NCBI RefSeq assembly: GCF_022603395.1
Contig: NZ_JAIBKA010000005.1
Span: 186,001 to 250,000 of the forward strand
DNA length: 64,000 nt
Direction of reading: 5' to 3'
From: Desulfoferrobacter suflitae
GTDB taxonomy: Bacteria > Desulfobacterota > Syntrophobacteria > Syntrophobacterales > Syntrophobacteraceae
The translations under genes and the position numbers were made by a program. This document shows positions 9,108-17,432 of this stretch, piece after piece. Under the pieces are notes generated by a model that was not told where the DNA came from, searched no databases, and was given only the letters and a program-made list of their open reading frames with translations. The stretch's first letter is position 1, and each line of letters starts with the position of its first letter.

Positions 9108-10211
9108 ATGGAATTTGGCATTATCGCTTGTGATGGCAGCAGCCGGGCTCGTCGTGGCCGCATGACAACCGCTCACGGGGTAATCGAAACTCCGGTCTTT
9201 ATGCCCGTGGGAACCCTGGGCTCGGTCAAGAGCCTGACGCCGGATGAGCTGGAAGAGCTCGGGGCCCGGATCATACTCGGCAATACGTATCATCTCTATT
9301 TGCGCCCCGGCGTCGAGAGGATTCATCGACTGGGGGGCCTGCATTCCTTCATGCATTGGAATCGCTCCATTTTGACCGACAGTGGCGGGTACCAGGTTTT
9401 CAGTCTTGCCGGAATGCGCAAGTTGCAGGAAGATGGAGTGCTCTTTCAATCGCATATCGACGGCTCGCGCCACATGATATCACCGGAAATCGCCATGCAG
9501 GCTCAGATGTGGCTGGGGGCGGACATTGCCATGTGCTTCGACGAGTGCACCCCGTATCCGGTCACCCGCCAGTATGCACAGGAATCCATGCAGTTGACGG
9601 TGCGCTGGGCGAAACGCTGCAAAGCAGCGCATCATGCGTCTCAGCAGGCGTTGTTTGGCATTGTGCAGGGCAGTGTGTTTGCGGATCTCAGATTGGCCTG
9701 TCTTGAGGAGCTCATGAAGATCGACTTTGACGGATATGCATTGGGAAGCTTGTCCGTGGGAGAACCCAAGGAGCAAATGCAGGCCGTTTTGGAAGCCCTC
9801 ACGGAAACCATGCCGGTTTCCCGACCGCGCTATCTGATGGGTGTCGGCACTCCGGAAGATTTGGTCGAGGGAGTGAGCCACGGGGTGGATATGTTCGACT
9901 GTGTCATGCCAACCCGGAATGCGAGAAACGGAATGCTTTTTACATCGTGGGGGAGCATTCAAATCAAGAACAGTTGTTACGTGGACGACGACCAACCCAT
10001 TGCCGCAGACTGCGGCTGCTACACCTGCAGGCGCTTCTCGCGGGCCTACCTGCGTCATCTATACATGTCGCGGGAACTTCTCGCATACCGCTTGAACACC
10101 ATACACAATCTTTTCTATTATTTGAATCTTATGCAAAACATGCGCACGGCCATCGAGGAAAATCGTTTCAGCGAGTGGAGGAAAAGTTTTTACAGTCAAC
10201 GACGCCTCTGA
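9108..10211 (+). CDS. tgt: tRNA-guanine transglycosylase
   Basis: Exchanges guanine-34 for preQ1 in GUN-anticodon tRNAs, the step before QueA. The protein has 367 residues. The nucleophile/base region appears as TDSGGYQVFSL (about 90-100) and DECTPYPVTRQ (about 145-155), the second catalytic Asp in FDCVMPTRNARNG (about 264-276), and the zinc site as CGCYTCRRFSRAYLRHL (about 303-319). It follows queA closely. An AT-rich stretch of about 150 bases after its stop separates it from the redox genes and may hold their promoter. Confidence 0.97.
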   Translation: MEFGIIACDGSSRARRGRMTTAHGVIETPVFMPVGTLGSVKSLTPDELEELGARIILGNTYHLYLRPGVERIHRLGGLHSFMHWNRSILTDSGGYQVFSLAGMRKLQEDGVLFQSHIDGSRHMISPEIAMQAQMWLGADIAMCFDECTPYPVTRQYAQESMQLTVRWAKRCKAAHHASQQALFGIVQGSVFADLRLACLEELMKIDFDGYALGSLSVGEPKEQMQAVLEALTETMPVSRPRYLMGVGTPEDLVEGVSHGVDMFDCVMPTRNARNGMLFTSWGSIQIKNSCYVDDDQPIAADCGCYTCRRFSRAYLRHLYMSRELLAYRLNTIHNLFYYLNLMQNMRTAIEENRFSEWRKSFYSQRRL

Positions 10212-10364
10212 ACATCTGTTAAAAATTATTAAACGTTCACCTCTTGGCTTTATGAATTCACAGATTTGTGTTAAAGTCCATGCGCTTATCGTTCAACTGT
10301 TAAATAATAAATAACATTGTTAAAGGTGCGGTGCGGATTCTGCCAAAGGAGGGATCACATCACT

Positions 10365-11024
10365 ATGGATGGTTTATACACTTTTCTTATAGGACCGGCC
10401 CTTTGGGTGACTCTTGCTGTTTTTGCAGGAGGATTGATGTGCCGCATCTTTTATCTTTATGGGTTAAGCAGAGAAAGGGACAAGGTTTTTTACAACCACA
10501 TGAACTGGAGCTGGGCGTGGCGCTCCATAGGACACTGGATCATACCCTGGGGGAGCGTTTCCATGCGCAAGCAACCGATTTTCACGTTTGCTTTCTTCCT
10601 GTTCCATGTCTGCCTGTTTGCAGTTCCCATATTTCTCTCGGCGCACAATCTATTGCTGGAAGAGTGGGTAGGATGGAGCCTGTGGACTCTGCCCGATAGA
10701 GTGGCAGACGCGCTGACCATCGCGCTGATGGTCACGGTACTTTTCTTATTCTTGAGGCGCCTGGTCCGGCCCGAAGTTCGGATCCTCACAACGGCGTGGG
10801 ACTATGTTCTGCTGACGATGACATTGTTACCGTTTTTGACCGGTTTTTTGGCTTATCATCAATGGGGACCGTATCGGCTCATGCTCGTTTTGCACATATT
10901 ATGCGGAGAAATTCTACTGTGGGTGATACCGTTCAGCAAACTGAGCCATGTCCTTTTGTGGTTCTTTTCCCGTTCTTTTATCGGATTTGAGATGGGAGAG
11001 CGCCGCGGCGCGCGTTCCTGGTGA
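10365..11024 (+). CDS. tmcC: Respiratory cytochrome b subunit, NarI/TmcC-like
   Basis: A 219-residue membrane protein with five predicted helices (about residues 5-27, 67-90, 108-128, 145-163 and 173-197). It resembles the nitrate-reductase gamma / TmcC / DsrM group of diheme b-type cytochromes that exchange electrons with menaquinone. Paired His candidates for heme are present, for example in FLFHVCLF and LVLHILCGE. I start at the ATG at 10365, which follows AGGAGG by 12 bases, rather than at the earlier in-frame start at 10317. The next genes encode a CCG iron-sulfur protein and a tetraheme cytochrome, giving a Tmc-like set. The exact subfamily name is an inference. Confidence 0.75.
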   Translation: MDGLYTFLIGPALWVTLAVFAGGLMCRIFYLYGLSRERDKVFYNHMNWSWAWRSIGHWIIPWGSVSMRKQPIFTFAFFLFHVCLFAVPIFLSAHNLLLEEWVGWSLWTLPDRVADALTIALMVTVLFLFLRRLVRPEVRILTTAWDYVLLTMTLLPFLTGFLAYHQWGPYRLMLVLHILCGEILLWVIPFSKLSHVLLWFFSRSFIGFEMGERRGARSW

Positions 11025-11102
11025 GATTTCGCAGGGCGCTGATGGCGAGGTGATTGTGCAAGATTTTCTACGGCTCATGCATCAAAAGGAGCTTAATAGA
11101 AT

Positions 11103-12422
11103 ATGAGTGAATCGATCGACAAGCCTGTTGATGTGCAGCAGATCAAAACATTATTGGAAGCAAACAATGGGGCACGCATCAAAACATGGTTGAGTATTTG
11201 TTCCCGATGCGGCCTTTGCGCCGAGAGTTGTTTTTTTTACCTGGCCAATGACCGAGATCCACGCCTCAGTCCCGCCTATAAGTTCAAGAACACGCTGGGA
11301 TTAATGTATCGCAAAAAAGGCAATGTCGATCGCGAATTTCTCAAGAAATGCTATGACATCATCTGGGGGGAATGCACCACCTGTAAACGCTGCTCCATGT
11401 ATTGCCCGTTTGGAATCGATATTGCCACTTTAATCGCTACCGCCAGATCCATTTGTTTTTCCCAGGGGATTGTACCCGAAGGACTGGCGAGGACTTCGGC
11501 GAACTACCGCGAGACCGGAAATCAAATGGGCATGAGCACTGAGGATTTTCTCGAGACGTGTCAATGGATGGCGGAAGAAACGGCCGAGGAGATTCGCGGC
11601 CTGACAATCCCGATCGACAAACCCGGCGCCAAGTACATGTACACCGTCAATGCCCGAGAGCCCATGTTCTATCCACAGGACTTGGCGATGGCAGCGCAAA
11701 TATTCACGGTAGCGGAAGAAGATTGGACAATTCCCAGCAGCGGATGGGATTGTACGAACCTGGCGATGTTCGCCGGGGATAAGGCGCTCGCCGGGCATGT
11801 CGTCAAACTGATGTACGATAAAGCGCTGCAACTGGGTGTGGAGAAAATCCTCATAACAGAATGCGGACATGCTTATCGCTCAGCAGCTTTTGAAGGCCCC
11901 TATTTTGCCGGGTGCACCGGCGGCAAACCGCCCGTGGAAATAGTGCATTCGGTAAGACTTTTCTATGAATATTTGCGGGACGGGCGAATCAAAATCGATC
12001 CCGACAAAATTTTGACGGAGCCGGTGACCTACCAGGATCCCTGCAATGTTTCGCGCAATGGCGGCCTTTGGGAGGAAGGCCGCAAGATCATACAATTTCT
12101 GGCAGAAGATTTCAGGGACATGAGTCCCAACCGAGAGCACAACCATTGTTGCGGAGGTGGAGGAGGATACATCCCCATGGGCCCTGAATTTAAAAAGCGC
12201 AGGATGCTTTCCGGACGGGTCAAGGCCGAGCAGATACGCAATACAGGGGCCAAAATAGTGATCACCCCGTGCCATAATTGTTTCGATCAGGTCAATGACC
12301 TGAATAAAGAATATGATCTGAACGTCAGAGTGTTGAGCTTTAAGGAAATCATTACGGAAATTATGATTGTTCCGGAAAAGTTCCAGCCAGTGGACGAAGA
12401 AGAAGCGGGTGATGATGAGTAA
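11103..12422 (+). CDS. tmcB: Iron-sulfur CCG-domain protein, TmcB/HdrD-like
   Basis: A cytoplasmic electron-transfer subunit of 439 residues. Two [4Fe-4S] ferredoxin-like sites lie near the N-terminus (Cys 33/36/39/43 in CSRCGLCAESC and Cys 91/94/97/101 in CTTCKRCSMYC). Two CCG repeats follow. The first is degenerate (ITECGHAYRS). The second is complete, with QDPCN, HCCGGGGGY and TPCHNCFD, and should bind the non-cubane cluster seen in heterodisulfide reductase. It lies between the cytochrome b gene and the tetraheme cytochrome c gene, so it probably receives or delivers electrons on the cytoplasmic face of that membrane complex. The partner substrate is unknown. Confidence 0.85.
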   Translation: MSESIDKPVDVQQIKTLLEANNGARIKTWLSICSRCGLCAESCFFYLANDRDPRLSPAYKFKNTLGLMYRKKGNVDREFLKKCYDIIWGECTTCKRCSMYCPFGIDIATLIATARSICFSQGIVPEGLARTSANYRETGNQMGMSTEDFLETCQWMAEETAEEIRGLTIPIDKPGAKYMYTVNAREPMFYPQDLAMAAQIFTVAEEDWTIPSSGWDCTNLAMFAGDKALAGHVVKLMYDKALQLGVEKILITECGHAYRSAAFEGPYFAGCTGGKPPVEIVHSVRLFYEYLRDGRIKIDPDKILTEPVTYQDPCNVSRNGGLWEEGRKIIQFLAEDFRDMSPNREHNHCCGGGGGYIPMGPEFKKRRMLSGRVKAEQIRNTGAKIVITPCHNCFDQVNDLNKEYDLNVRVLSFKEIITEIMIVPEKFQPVDEEEAGDDE

Positions 12423-12542
12423 CGATCATCCCGAACCGGCCGGGGGAACTGAACTGAACGACTCTGTGCAGGGCGGCGGGCACTGATGAGAAGACACGCG
12501 ATCCGCGGCGGTTGCAGAGACATTGCTGGAGGGGGACGACCC

Positions 12543-12923
12543 ATGAGGTGTGCTAGAGGTTTTGCGTGTGCTCTGATGTTGATTTTTCTATTCGTGTCTC
12601 CTGTTGTTTCTCAAGACGAAATGATAGAGCTGAATAGTGAAGAACTGGGAATTCACCAGCGACCGTTCGTTCAGTTTACCCACGAGCAGCATGCAGCGGT
12701 TATTGAATGCCTGCGGTGCCACCATGACCTTGATAACTATGGAAACAATCTGGGTTCGGAAGGACAGCCCTGTTCCGACTGTCATACCGGCAATCCCGGC
12801 AAGAACCCGGTGCCTCTCCAGAAAGCCTTCCACATGCAGTGCAAATCCTGCCACGACCAATTGCTGGCCAGAGGAACTCCGGGCGGACCGCTCATGTGCG
12901 GCGAATGTCACAAGAATAAATGA
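12543..12923 (+). CDS. tmcA: Tetraheme cytochrome c3 family protein (TmcA-like)
   Basis: A periplasmic multiheme cytochrome of 126 residues. A signal peptide (about 1-20, ending VSPVVSQ) precedes four CXXCH heme sites: CLRCH, CSDCH, CKSCH and CGECH. Additional His residues (FTHEQHAAV, AFHMQC) can supply distal ligands, as in class III cytochromes c. The frame extends back to 12486, but the ATG at 12543 follows GGAGGGG and begins the signal peptide, so it is the better start. As the last gene of the three-gene redox unit, it would feed electrons from periplasmic hydrogenases or formate dehydrogenases to the membrane cytochrome b. Confidence 0.88.
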   Translation: MRCARGFACALMLIFLFVSPVVSQDEMIELNSEELGIHQRPFVQFTHEQHAAVIECLRCHHDLDNYGNNLGSEGQPCSDCHTGNPGKNPVPLQKAFHMQCKSCHDQLLARGTPGGPLMCGECHKNK

Positions 12924-13228
12924 AATGAATTGAAGAGTTTTACGCGCCAAGTCAGGCAGCTTGAGACAGCAAGCCCACCATATCCAGGCACCAGACATCC
13001 CCAAAATACCCGGCGACAACACCTGCCGGATGAGACCACCGGCCTCAAACCCATATTCCCCTGTCTCGATTTTGCTGATCTCCCCCCCTAAGCATCCGTC
13101 ATGCTTCCCCATTAACGCCAAGGGGGTATTGAAGAGGCATGATAATACAGGTCTGGCCCGACAAAATCGCAAAATTTGGGCTTGAGTTAGTTCTCTGAGT
13201 TGTGTTTATTTTCGTTTGTTTGCTAGAT

Positions 13229-13263
13229 TGATGGCGGGGACTGCAAGGCAGTCCCCGCCATCA
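13229..13263. repeat. Perfect 16-bp inverted repeat with 3-base loop
   Basis: The arms TGATGGCGGGGACTGC and GCAGTCCCCGCCATCA are exactly complementary around the loop AAG. No T-run follows on either side, so a simple rho-independent terminator is unlikely. It sits between the tetraheme cytochrome gene and ndk. Confidence 0.8.
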
Positions 13264-13504
13264 CCTCAATTCCATCTTTATGTGGAGAGCGAGTTTGCGG
13301 ATAATTTTTCCAGGGTAATGCACACCTTGCCCATAGGAGTCTGATTAACAATGCTGGTTCGACATCATTCCCAAACAATGCCGCCAAGGCGGCAGAAATC
13401 CAGGGATGTGCTGCATTCCGGGATGCCTGCGCCTTGCCCGAAATCCGCACCGCGATTCTTGCGAAGGACCGGGCAGGCTGCCGGCCCGATTCTCGGACAG
13501 TCTC

Positions 13505-13518
13505 CAGACGGACGTCTG
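13505..13518. promoter_or_regulatory. Palindrome upstream of ndk, possible operator
   Basis: CAGACG GA CGTCTG is a perfect inverted repeat about 60 bases before the ndk start. Its size suits a dimeric regulator, but no regulator is identified and chance occurrence is possible. Confidence 0.3.
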
Positions 13519-13579
13519 CAACGGGAAGATAACCTCCACCTATGTTAGCTTGAAGATTAACAAGTATAAGGAGCTTTTA

Positions 13580-13996
13580 ATGGAAAGGACATTGTCCATC
13601 ATCAAACCGGACGGCGTGCAAAGAAATCTGATAGGGGAAGTGGTCAAGCGCTTCGAAAAAGCCGGAATTAGAATCGCTGCCATGAAAATGTTACGGTTGA
13701 CCAAACAGCAAGCAATGGGATTTTATAAGGTACACCAGGAAAGACCCTTTTTCGAAAGCTTGACCGATTTCATGTCTTCCGGGCCGGTGGTCGTGATGGT
13801 GCTTGAGGGCGGGGACGTCATTCAAAAGAATCGCGATCTGATGGGCGCCACTAATTATAAGGAGGCTGCCGAGGGAACCATCCGCCATGATTTTGCTACC
13901 GATATTGAAAAGAACGTGGTCCATGGATCCGACAGCCCGGCAACTGCAGCAACGGAAATAGCCTACTTTTTCAGTGAGCTCGAGATCTGCCGGTGA
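13580..13996 (+). CDS. ndk: Nucleoside diphosphate kinase
   Basis: Transfers the gamma-phosphate of ATP to nucleoside diphosphates through a phospho-histidine. The 138-residue length fits the bacterial enzyme. Visible motifs are [20 protein letters not shown] at the N-terminus, the Kpn-loop region, [17 protein letters not shown], and the active-site His in NVVHGSDS (about residue 117). An AAGGAG sits 6 bases before the ATG at 13580. The frame is open upstream, but that segment has no family similarity. Cytoplasmic housekeeping enzyme. Confidence 0.97.
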   Translation: MERTLSIIKPDGVQRNLIGEVVKRFEKAGIRIAAMKMLRLTKQQAMGFYKVHQERPFFESLTDFMSSGPVVVMVLEGGDVIQKNRDLMGATNYKEAAEGTIRHDFATDIEKNVVHGSDSPATAATEIAYFFSELEICR

Positions 13997-14121
13997 ACGT
14001 TCTAAAATCCGACCGGGCTGCGGACGGCGGACAGCAGCCCGGTGGTTCCCGGCTTGTCTTCACCGCCTCTGGGGTGTTGGGTCAGTTCGTATATGCAGGT
14101 TTTTTCGTTGGGGGGAAATCT

Positions 14122-15243
14122 ATGAGAATCCATAAATTGCAGCAGAAGGTTGCTCTGGCGACACTCGTATTTTTTTTGAGCGGGGGATGTTTTCAGACTG
14201 CTGCCCGAACCGATGCGACGTCCGGTTTGACCGCACCACCGATGATTGTTCCTTATTACGAACCTCCAGAACATGCGAATCTGTGTGGAGAACCCGTCCC
14301 CCTGCATCGTCCCGACGTGCGCGAACGCTTGGACCGGGAGTTTGCCATTGTGGTTTACGGCCATGCGCAAGTCTATCTGTGGCTGAAACGCATGGAACGT
14401 TACTTTCCATGGATTGAACGGCAGCTTGCTGCACAGAATCTGCCCGACGATCTCAAGTGGGTTGCCGTTGCCGAGAGTGATCTGCTCTACACCGCCCATT
14501 CTCCGGCAGGTGCTGCCGGACCCTGGCAATTCATCTCAAGTACCGGCCTGCGATATGGTCTGGCCCAGTCTACCCACATCGATGAACGGCATGACTTCGA
14601 GATGGCCACGCAAAGTGCCTTCAATTACCTGAAAGACCTGTACGGCATGTTTGACAACTGGACTCTCGCCATTGCCGCCTATAACTGCGGGGAAGGACGA
14701 GTCAAACGGGAGATGGGCAATCAAAAAGTGGCCGATTATTATTCGCTGAAACTGCCGCTGGAAACCGAAAGATACATTTTGAGGATCGTTGCCATCAAGG
14801 AGGTTCTGAGTCATCCCGAACGCTACGGTTACATGTTTCCCGAGGGAGCCGGCTACCCTGAGCTTGCGGTCGACCAGGTGACGATCAATTTTGCCAATGC
14901 AGTATCGATTCAGTCGGTTGCAGAAGCGGTGGGTACCACCTACCGGAAATTTAAGATACTCAATCCTGCCTTCAAATCGGACAGAATTCCTGCAGGTACC
15001 TATGCATTGAAGGTCCCTGAAGGCAAAGGAACGGGTCTGCAAGAGCGGGTGGCTGCGCTGAAACCATTGTATGAACCACCCAGAGAGCCCAGGCAAAAGG
15101 TCATTCAGCATAAAGTGAAACGCGGCGAAACCCTGATCGGCGTAGCCAAGCGCTACAACGTCACTTTAAAGGACATTAAGACGTGGAATAAAATGACGAA
15201 GAACAGCATCCAAATTGGGCAGGTTCTCAAGATAATCAAGTGA
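14122..15243 (+). CDS. MltD-like membrane-bound lytic murein transglycosylase with LysM domain
   Basis: Cleaves the glycan strand of peptidoglycan to form 1,6-anhydro-MurNAc. The protein has 373 residues from the ATG at 14122 (GGGGGG upstream). The N-terminus is a signal peptide ending FFLSGGCFQ, so a lipoprotein is possible although the lipobox is imperfect. The family-1 SLT domain covers about 100-245, with the catalytic Glu in VAVAESDLLYTAHSPAGAAG and the GPWQFISSTG and AIAAYNCGEGRV motifs. A degenerate LysM-like segment lies at about 250-310, and a clear C-terminal LysM runs from HKVKRGETLIGVAKRYNVT to QIGQVLKI. It likely acts in wall remodelling. Confidence 0.92.
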   Translation: MRIHKLQQKVALATLVFFLSGGCFQTAARTDATSGLTAPPMIVPYYEPPEHANLCGEPVPLHRPDVRERLDREFAIVVYGHAQVYLWLKRMERYFPWIERQLAAQNLPDDLKWVAVAESDLLYTAHSPAGAAGPWQFISSTGLRYGLAQSTHIDERHDFEMATQSAFNYLKDLYGMFDNWTLAIAAYNCGEGRVKREMGNQKVADYYSLKLPLETERYILRIVAIKEVLSHPERYGYMFPEGAGYPELAVDQVTINFANAVSIQSVAEAVGTTYRKFKILNPAFKSDRIPAGTYALKVPEGKGTGLQERVAALKPLYEPPREPRQKVIQHKVKRGETLIGVAKRYNVTLKDIKTWNKMTKNSIQIGQVLKIIK

Positions 15244-15264
15244 CTCGCGGCCCAATGAATTGTC

Positions 15265-15293
15265 TTGACAACGGCGGTCGCTGGAACTAGCAT
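15265..15293 (+). promoter_or_regulatory. Candidate sigma-70 promoter upstream of the sirtuin/tol genes
   Basis: TTGACA at 15265-15270 and TAGCAT at 15288-15293 are separated by exactly 17 bases. The -35 is a perfect match and the -10 matches 4 of 6. The palindrome CATCCGGATG (15291-15300) overlaps the -10 and might be an operator. It could drive the sirtuin gene and the overlapping tol operon. Confidence 0.45.
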
Positions 15294-15339
15294 CCGGATG
15301 TTTTCTAACATGTTAATAATTCAATAGTTTTTTGGTGGC

Positions 15340-16104
15340 ATGATGACTCTATACAAGATCGCAGCGGAACGTATCGCGCGCAGCCGTCATTTGATCGCTC
15401 TTACCGGTGCCGGAATTTCTGTAGAAAGCGGCATCCCGGACTTCAGAAGTCCCGGAGGACTTTGGTCAAAGTACGACCCAATGGAATACGGGCACATCGA
15501 ATCGTTCAGAAGGAATCCGCAGAGGGTTTGGCAGATGCTCCTGGAAATGGATGGGTTGCTGCTGGGTGCCGATCCAAACCCGGCTCATTTTGCCCTGGCT
15601 GATCTGGAAAAGCGCGGTTTACTGAAAACCGTCATCACTCAGAATGTGGACAGTTTGCATCAGCGGGCGGGAAGTGTGAACGTGATCGAATTTCACGGCC
15701 ACAATCGCTCGCTTCGCTGCGATTCATGCGGCAAGCGATACAGCCGCAAGGATGTGCTGCTGGCGGTCATGCCCCCGTGTTGCCGGTGTGGGCTCCCATT
15801 GCGGCCGGACTTCGTTTTTTTCGGAGAAAGTATTCCCGCGACAGCCCATGGGGAAGCCATGCTGGCGGCAGAGAACTGTGACATGATGTTGATCATCGGA
15901 ACTTCTGCAAGCGTTGCCCCGGCGTCATTCTTACCCACATCAGCCAAGCGCGGGGGCGCTTATTTGCTTGAGATCAACCCCGATCAAACGGAACTTTCTT
16001 TTCACCTGAGTGATTTGCACATAGCGGAACCCGCCGGGAAGGCACTGCCGGCAATCATTGAGGAGTTAGATCAACTGGGATCTGAGGAAACAAAGTCATG
16101 CTGA
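15340..16104 (+). CDS. cobB: NAD-dependent protein deacylase, Sir2 family
   Basis: Sirtuin that removes acyl groups from lysine using NAD+. The protein has 254 residues. The NAD-binding motif is ALTGAGISVESGIPDFRS (about 20-37), followed by TQNVDSLHQRAG (about 106-117) and the catalytic His in EFHGHN (about 126). Four zinc cysteines appear as CDSCG and CCRCG. The bacterial PDFVFFGES segment and GTSASVAPAS motif are present. Its stop overlaps the start of tolQ by 7 bases, so it is probably co-translated with the tol operon, an unusual companion. Cytoplasmic. Confidence 0.94.
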   Translation: MMTLYKIAAERIARSRHLIALTGAGISVESGIPDFRSPGGLWSKYDPMEYGHIESFRRNPQRVWQMLLEMDGLLLGADPNPAHFALADLEKRGLLKTVITQNVDSLHQRAGSVNVIEFHGHNRSLRCDSCGKRYSRKDVLLAVMPPCCRCGLPLRPDFVFFGESIPATAHGEAMLAAENCDMMLIIGTSASVAPASFLPTSAKRGGAYLLEINPDQTELSFHLSDLHIAEPAGKALPAIIEELDQLGSEETKSC

Positions 16105-16901
16105 ACGGTTTATTGCCCCTGGCCCACGCTGCCGTCGAGTCAGTAGGCGCTCCCTATCAACGGGGCGGAAACGGCGTGCTGGATATGATCGGCCATGCAG
16201 GGCCCATGGTAAAATTTGTTTTGATCGCCTTGCTGGTCCTGTCAATCGGCTGCTGGTGCGTTATCGCGCTGAAGGTACGGTTGCTGCGCAGAGCGCGCAG
16301 GGAATCCGACCAATTTATCGAGCTGTTTCGACAACGCAAGAACTACGGGGTGCTCTATCGCGATGTGCAACTCCTCGAGGACAGCCATCTCGCTCAAGTA
16401 TTCCGGGTGGGCTACGCTGAACTGAACCGTTTGAGCAAATCCCTGGAAGCAAGGAACCTGCAGGACGCTCGCATGAATCCTGAGATGCTTCTGGAAAATG
16501 TGGACAGGGCAATGCAGGGAAGCATCATGTCCGAGTCTCAGCGCTTCGATCGATTTTTGCCGCTGCTCGCCACCACCGGCAGCACTGCACCTTTCATCGG
16601 TCTGTTTGGAACGGTCTGGGGAATCATGAGCAGCTTTCAGGAGATTGGATTGAAGGGGGCAGCCAATCTCGCCGTGGTTGCGCCGGGGATTTCGGAAGCC
16701 CTGGTGGCCACCGCCATGGGTCTGGCAGCCGCCATTCCCGCTGTAGTTGCCTACAATCACTTCTCCAATCGAATTCGTTCGCTGGAAAGTGAGATGAACC
16801 ACTTCGCCGCTGATTTTCTCAACATTCTCAAGCGCGATATGATGCGGCGCACCAGGCAGGAGGAAATGCACATCGGTCAGCGGCTCGTGGTTCAGGAGTG
16901 A
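16098..16901 (+). CDS. tolQ: TolQ, proton-driven motor subunit of Tol-Pal
   Basis: Inner-membrane MotA/TolQ/ExbB protein of 267 residues that forms the stator pentamer around TolR and uses the proton gradient to energise outer-membrane constriction at division. Three helices are visible: about 37-58, 150-172 (LATTGSTAPFIGLFGTVWGI) and 188-215 (APGISEALVATAMGLAAAIP). The N-terminal region is longer than in E. coli. It overlaps the sirtuin gene by 7 bases and is followed 7 bases later by tolR. Choice of TolQ over ExbB rests on the downstream tolB-pal-cpoB genes. Confidence 0.94.
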   Translation: MLNGLLPLAHAAVESVGAPYQRGGNGVLDMIGHAGPMVKFVLIALLVLSIGCWCVIALKVRLLRRARRESDQFIELFRQRKNYGVLYRDVQLLEDSHLAQVFRVGYAELNRLSKSLEARNLQDARMNPEMLLENVDRAMQGSIMSESQRFDRFLPLLATTGSTAPFIGLFGTVWGIMSSFQEIGLKGAANLAVVAPGISEALVATAMGLAAAIPAVVAYNHFSNRIRSLESEMNHFAADFLNILKRDMMRRTRQEEMHIGQRLVVQE

Positions 16902-16908
16902 AGTCACT

Positions 16909-17352
16909 ATGCAAGTGAACGGTACCCATTCGAGAAGCAGGATGGTCAGTGAAATCAACGTGACTCCGTTTGTCGATGTCATGCTGGTGCTGCTCATCAT
17001 ATTCATGGTGACGGCACCCCTGATGACCCAGGGGATCGACGTCAAATTGCCCGAGACGGCGGCACCGGCCATTCCTTCAGAGAAAGAACGGCTTATGGTC
17101 ACCGTTTCCAAGGACCGCAAGGTTTACATCGACGATTATGCAGTCGACCTGGAATCACTGGGGCCGAAAATTGCGGCAATCTATCAAAACCAGCAGGGCC
17201 AACAGGGTGTTTTTTTACGAGCGGACGAAAGCCTGCCCTATGGCTTTGTCGTCAGGGTTATGGGAACGATACGCGAGGCCGGAATAGACCAGATTGGCAT
17301 GGTTACGGAACCGCTCACCGGCCTGACGACGGGTGATTTGACCGAAAAGTGA
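16909..17352 (+). CDS. tolR: TolR, ExbD/TolR family
   Basis: A bitopic inner-membrane protein of 147 residues. After a short cytoplasmic tail, the transmembrane helix begins EINVTPFVDVMLVLLIIFMV (about 17-37) and carries the essential Asp (FVD) of the proton path. The periplasmic domain (about 55-145) has the family fold that dimerises and may bind peptidoglycan. It lies 7 bases after tolQ and before the TolA-like gene, in standard operon order. Confidence 0.94.
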   Translation: MQVNGTHSRSRMVSEINVTPFVDVMLVLLIIFMVTAPLMTQGIDVKLPETAAPAIPSEKERLMVTVSKDRKVYIDDYAVDLESLGPKIAAIYQNQQGQQGVFLRADESLPYGFVVRVMGTIREAGIDQIGMVTEPLTGLTTGDLTEK

Positions 17353-17432
17353 CGATGCGATCTACCCGCTGGCGCGCAGCGTTGCCCAATGCGGAAAATG
17401 CAGCCATGGAAAGACCTTGAAGGATTTGTCTC

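Larger units (their letters stand above)
12924..13579. other. Long intergenic region with several hairpins upstream of ndk
   Basis: About 650 bases hold no gene I can support. The stretch contains a nested hairpin near 13080-13128 (AAGCAT/ATGCTT inside runs of C and G), the perfect 16-bp stem at 13229-13263, a 7-bp palindrome at 13379-13394 (TGCCGCC AA GGCGGCA), and further complementary GC-rich segments to about 13500. Short open frames here look like no known protein. A structured leader or small RNA ahead of ndk is possible. Confidence 0.45.

Noticed and set aside
12588-13172. 194-codon minus-strand frame across the cytochrome c gene and following gap
   Set aside because: It overlaps the real tetraheme cytochrome gene on the opposite strand and shows no domain.
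13340-13400. GGTTCGA sequence suggesting a tRNA T-arm
   Set aside because: The flanking bases do not form the T-stem, acceptor stem or anticodon arm of a tRNA.
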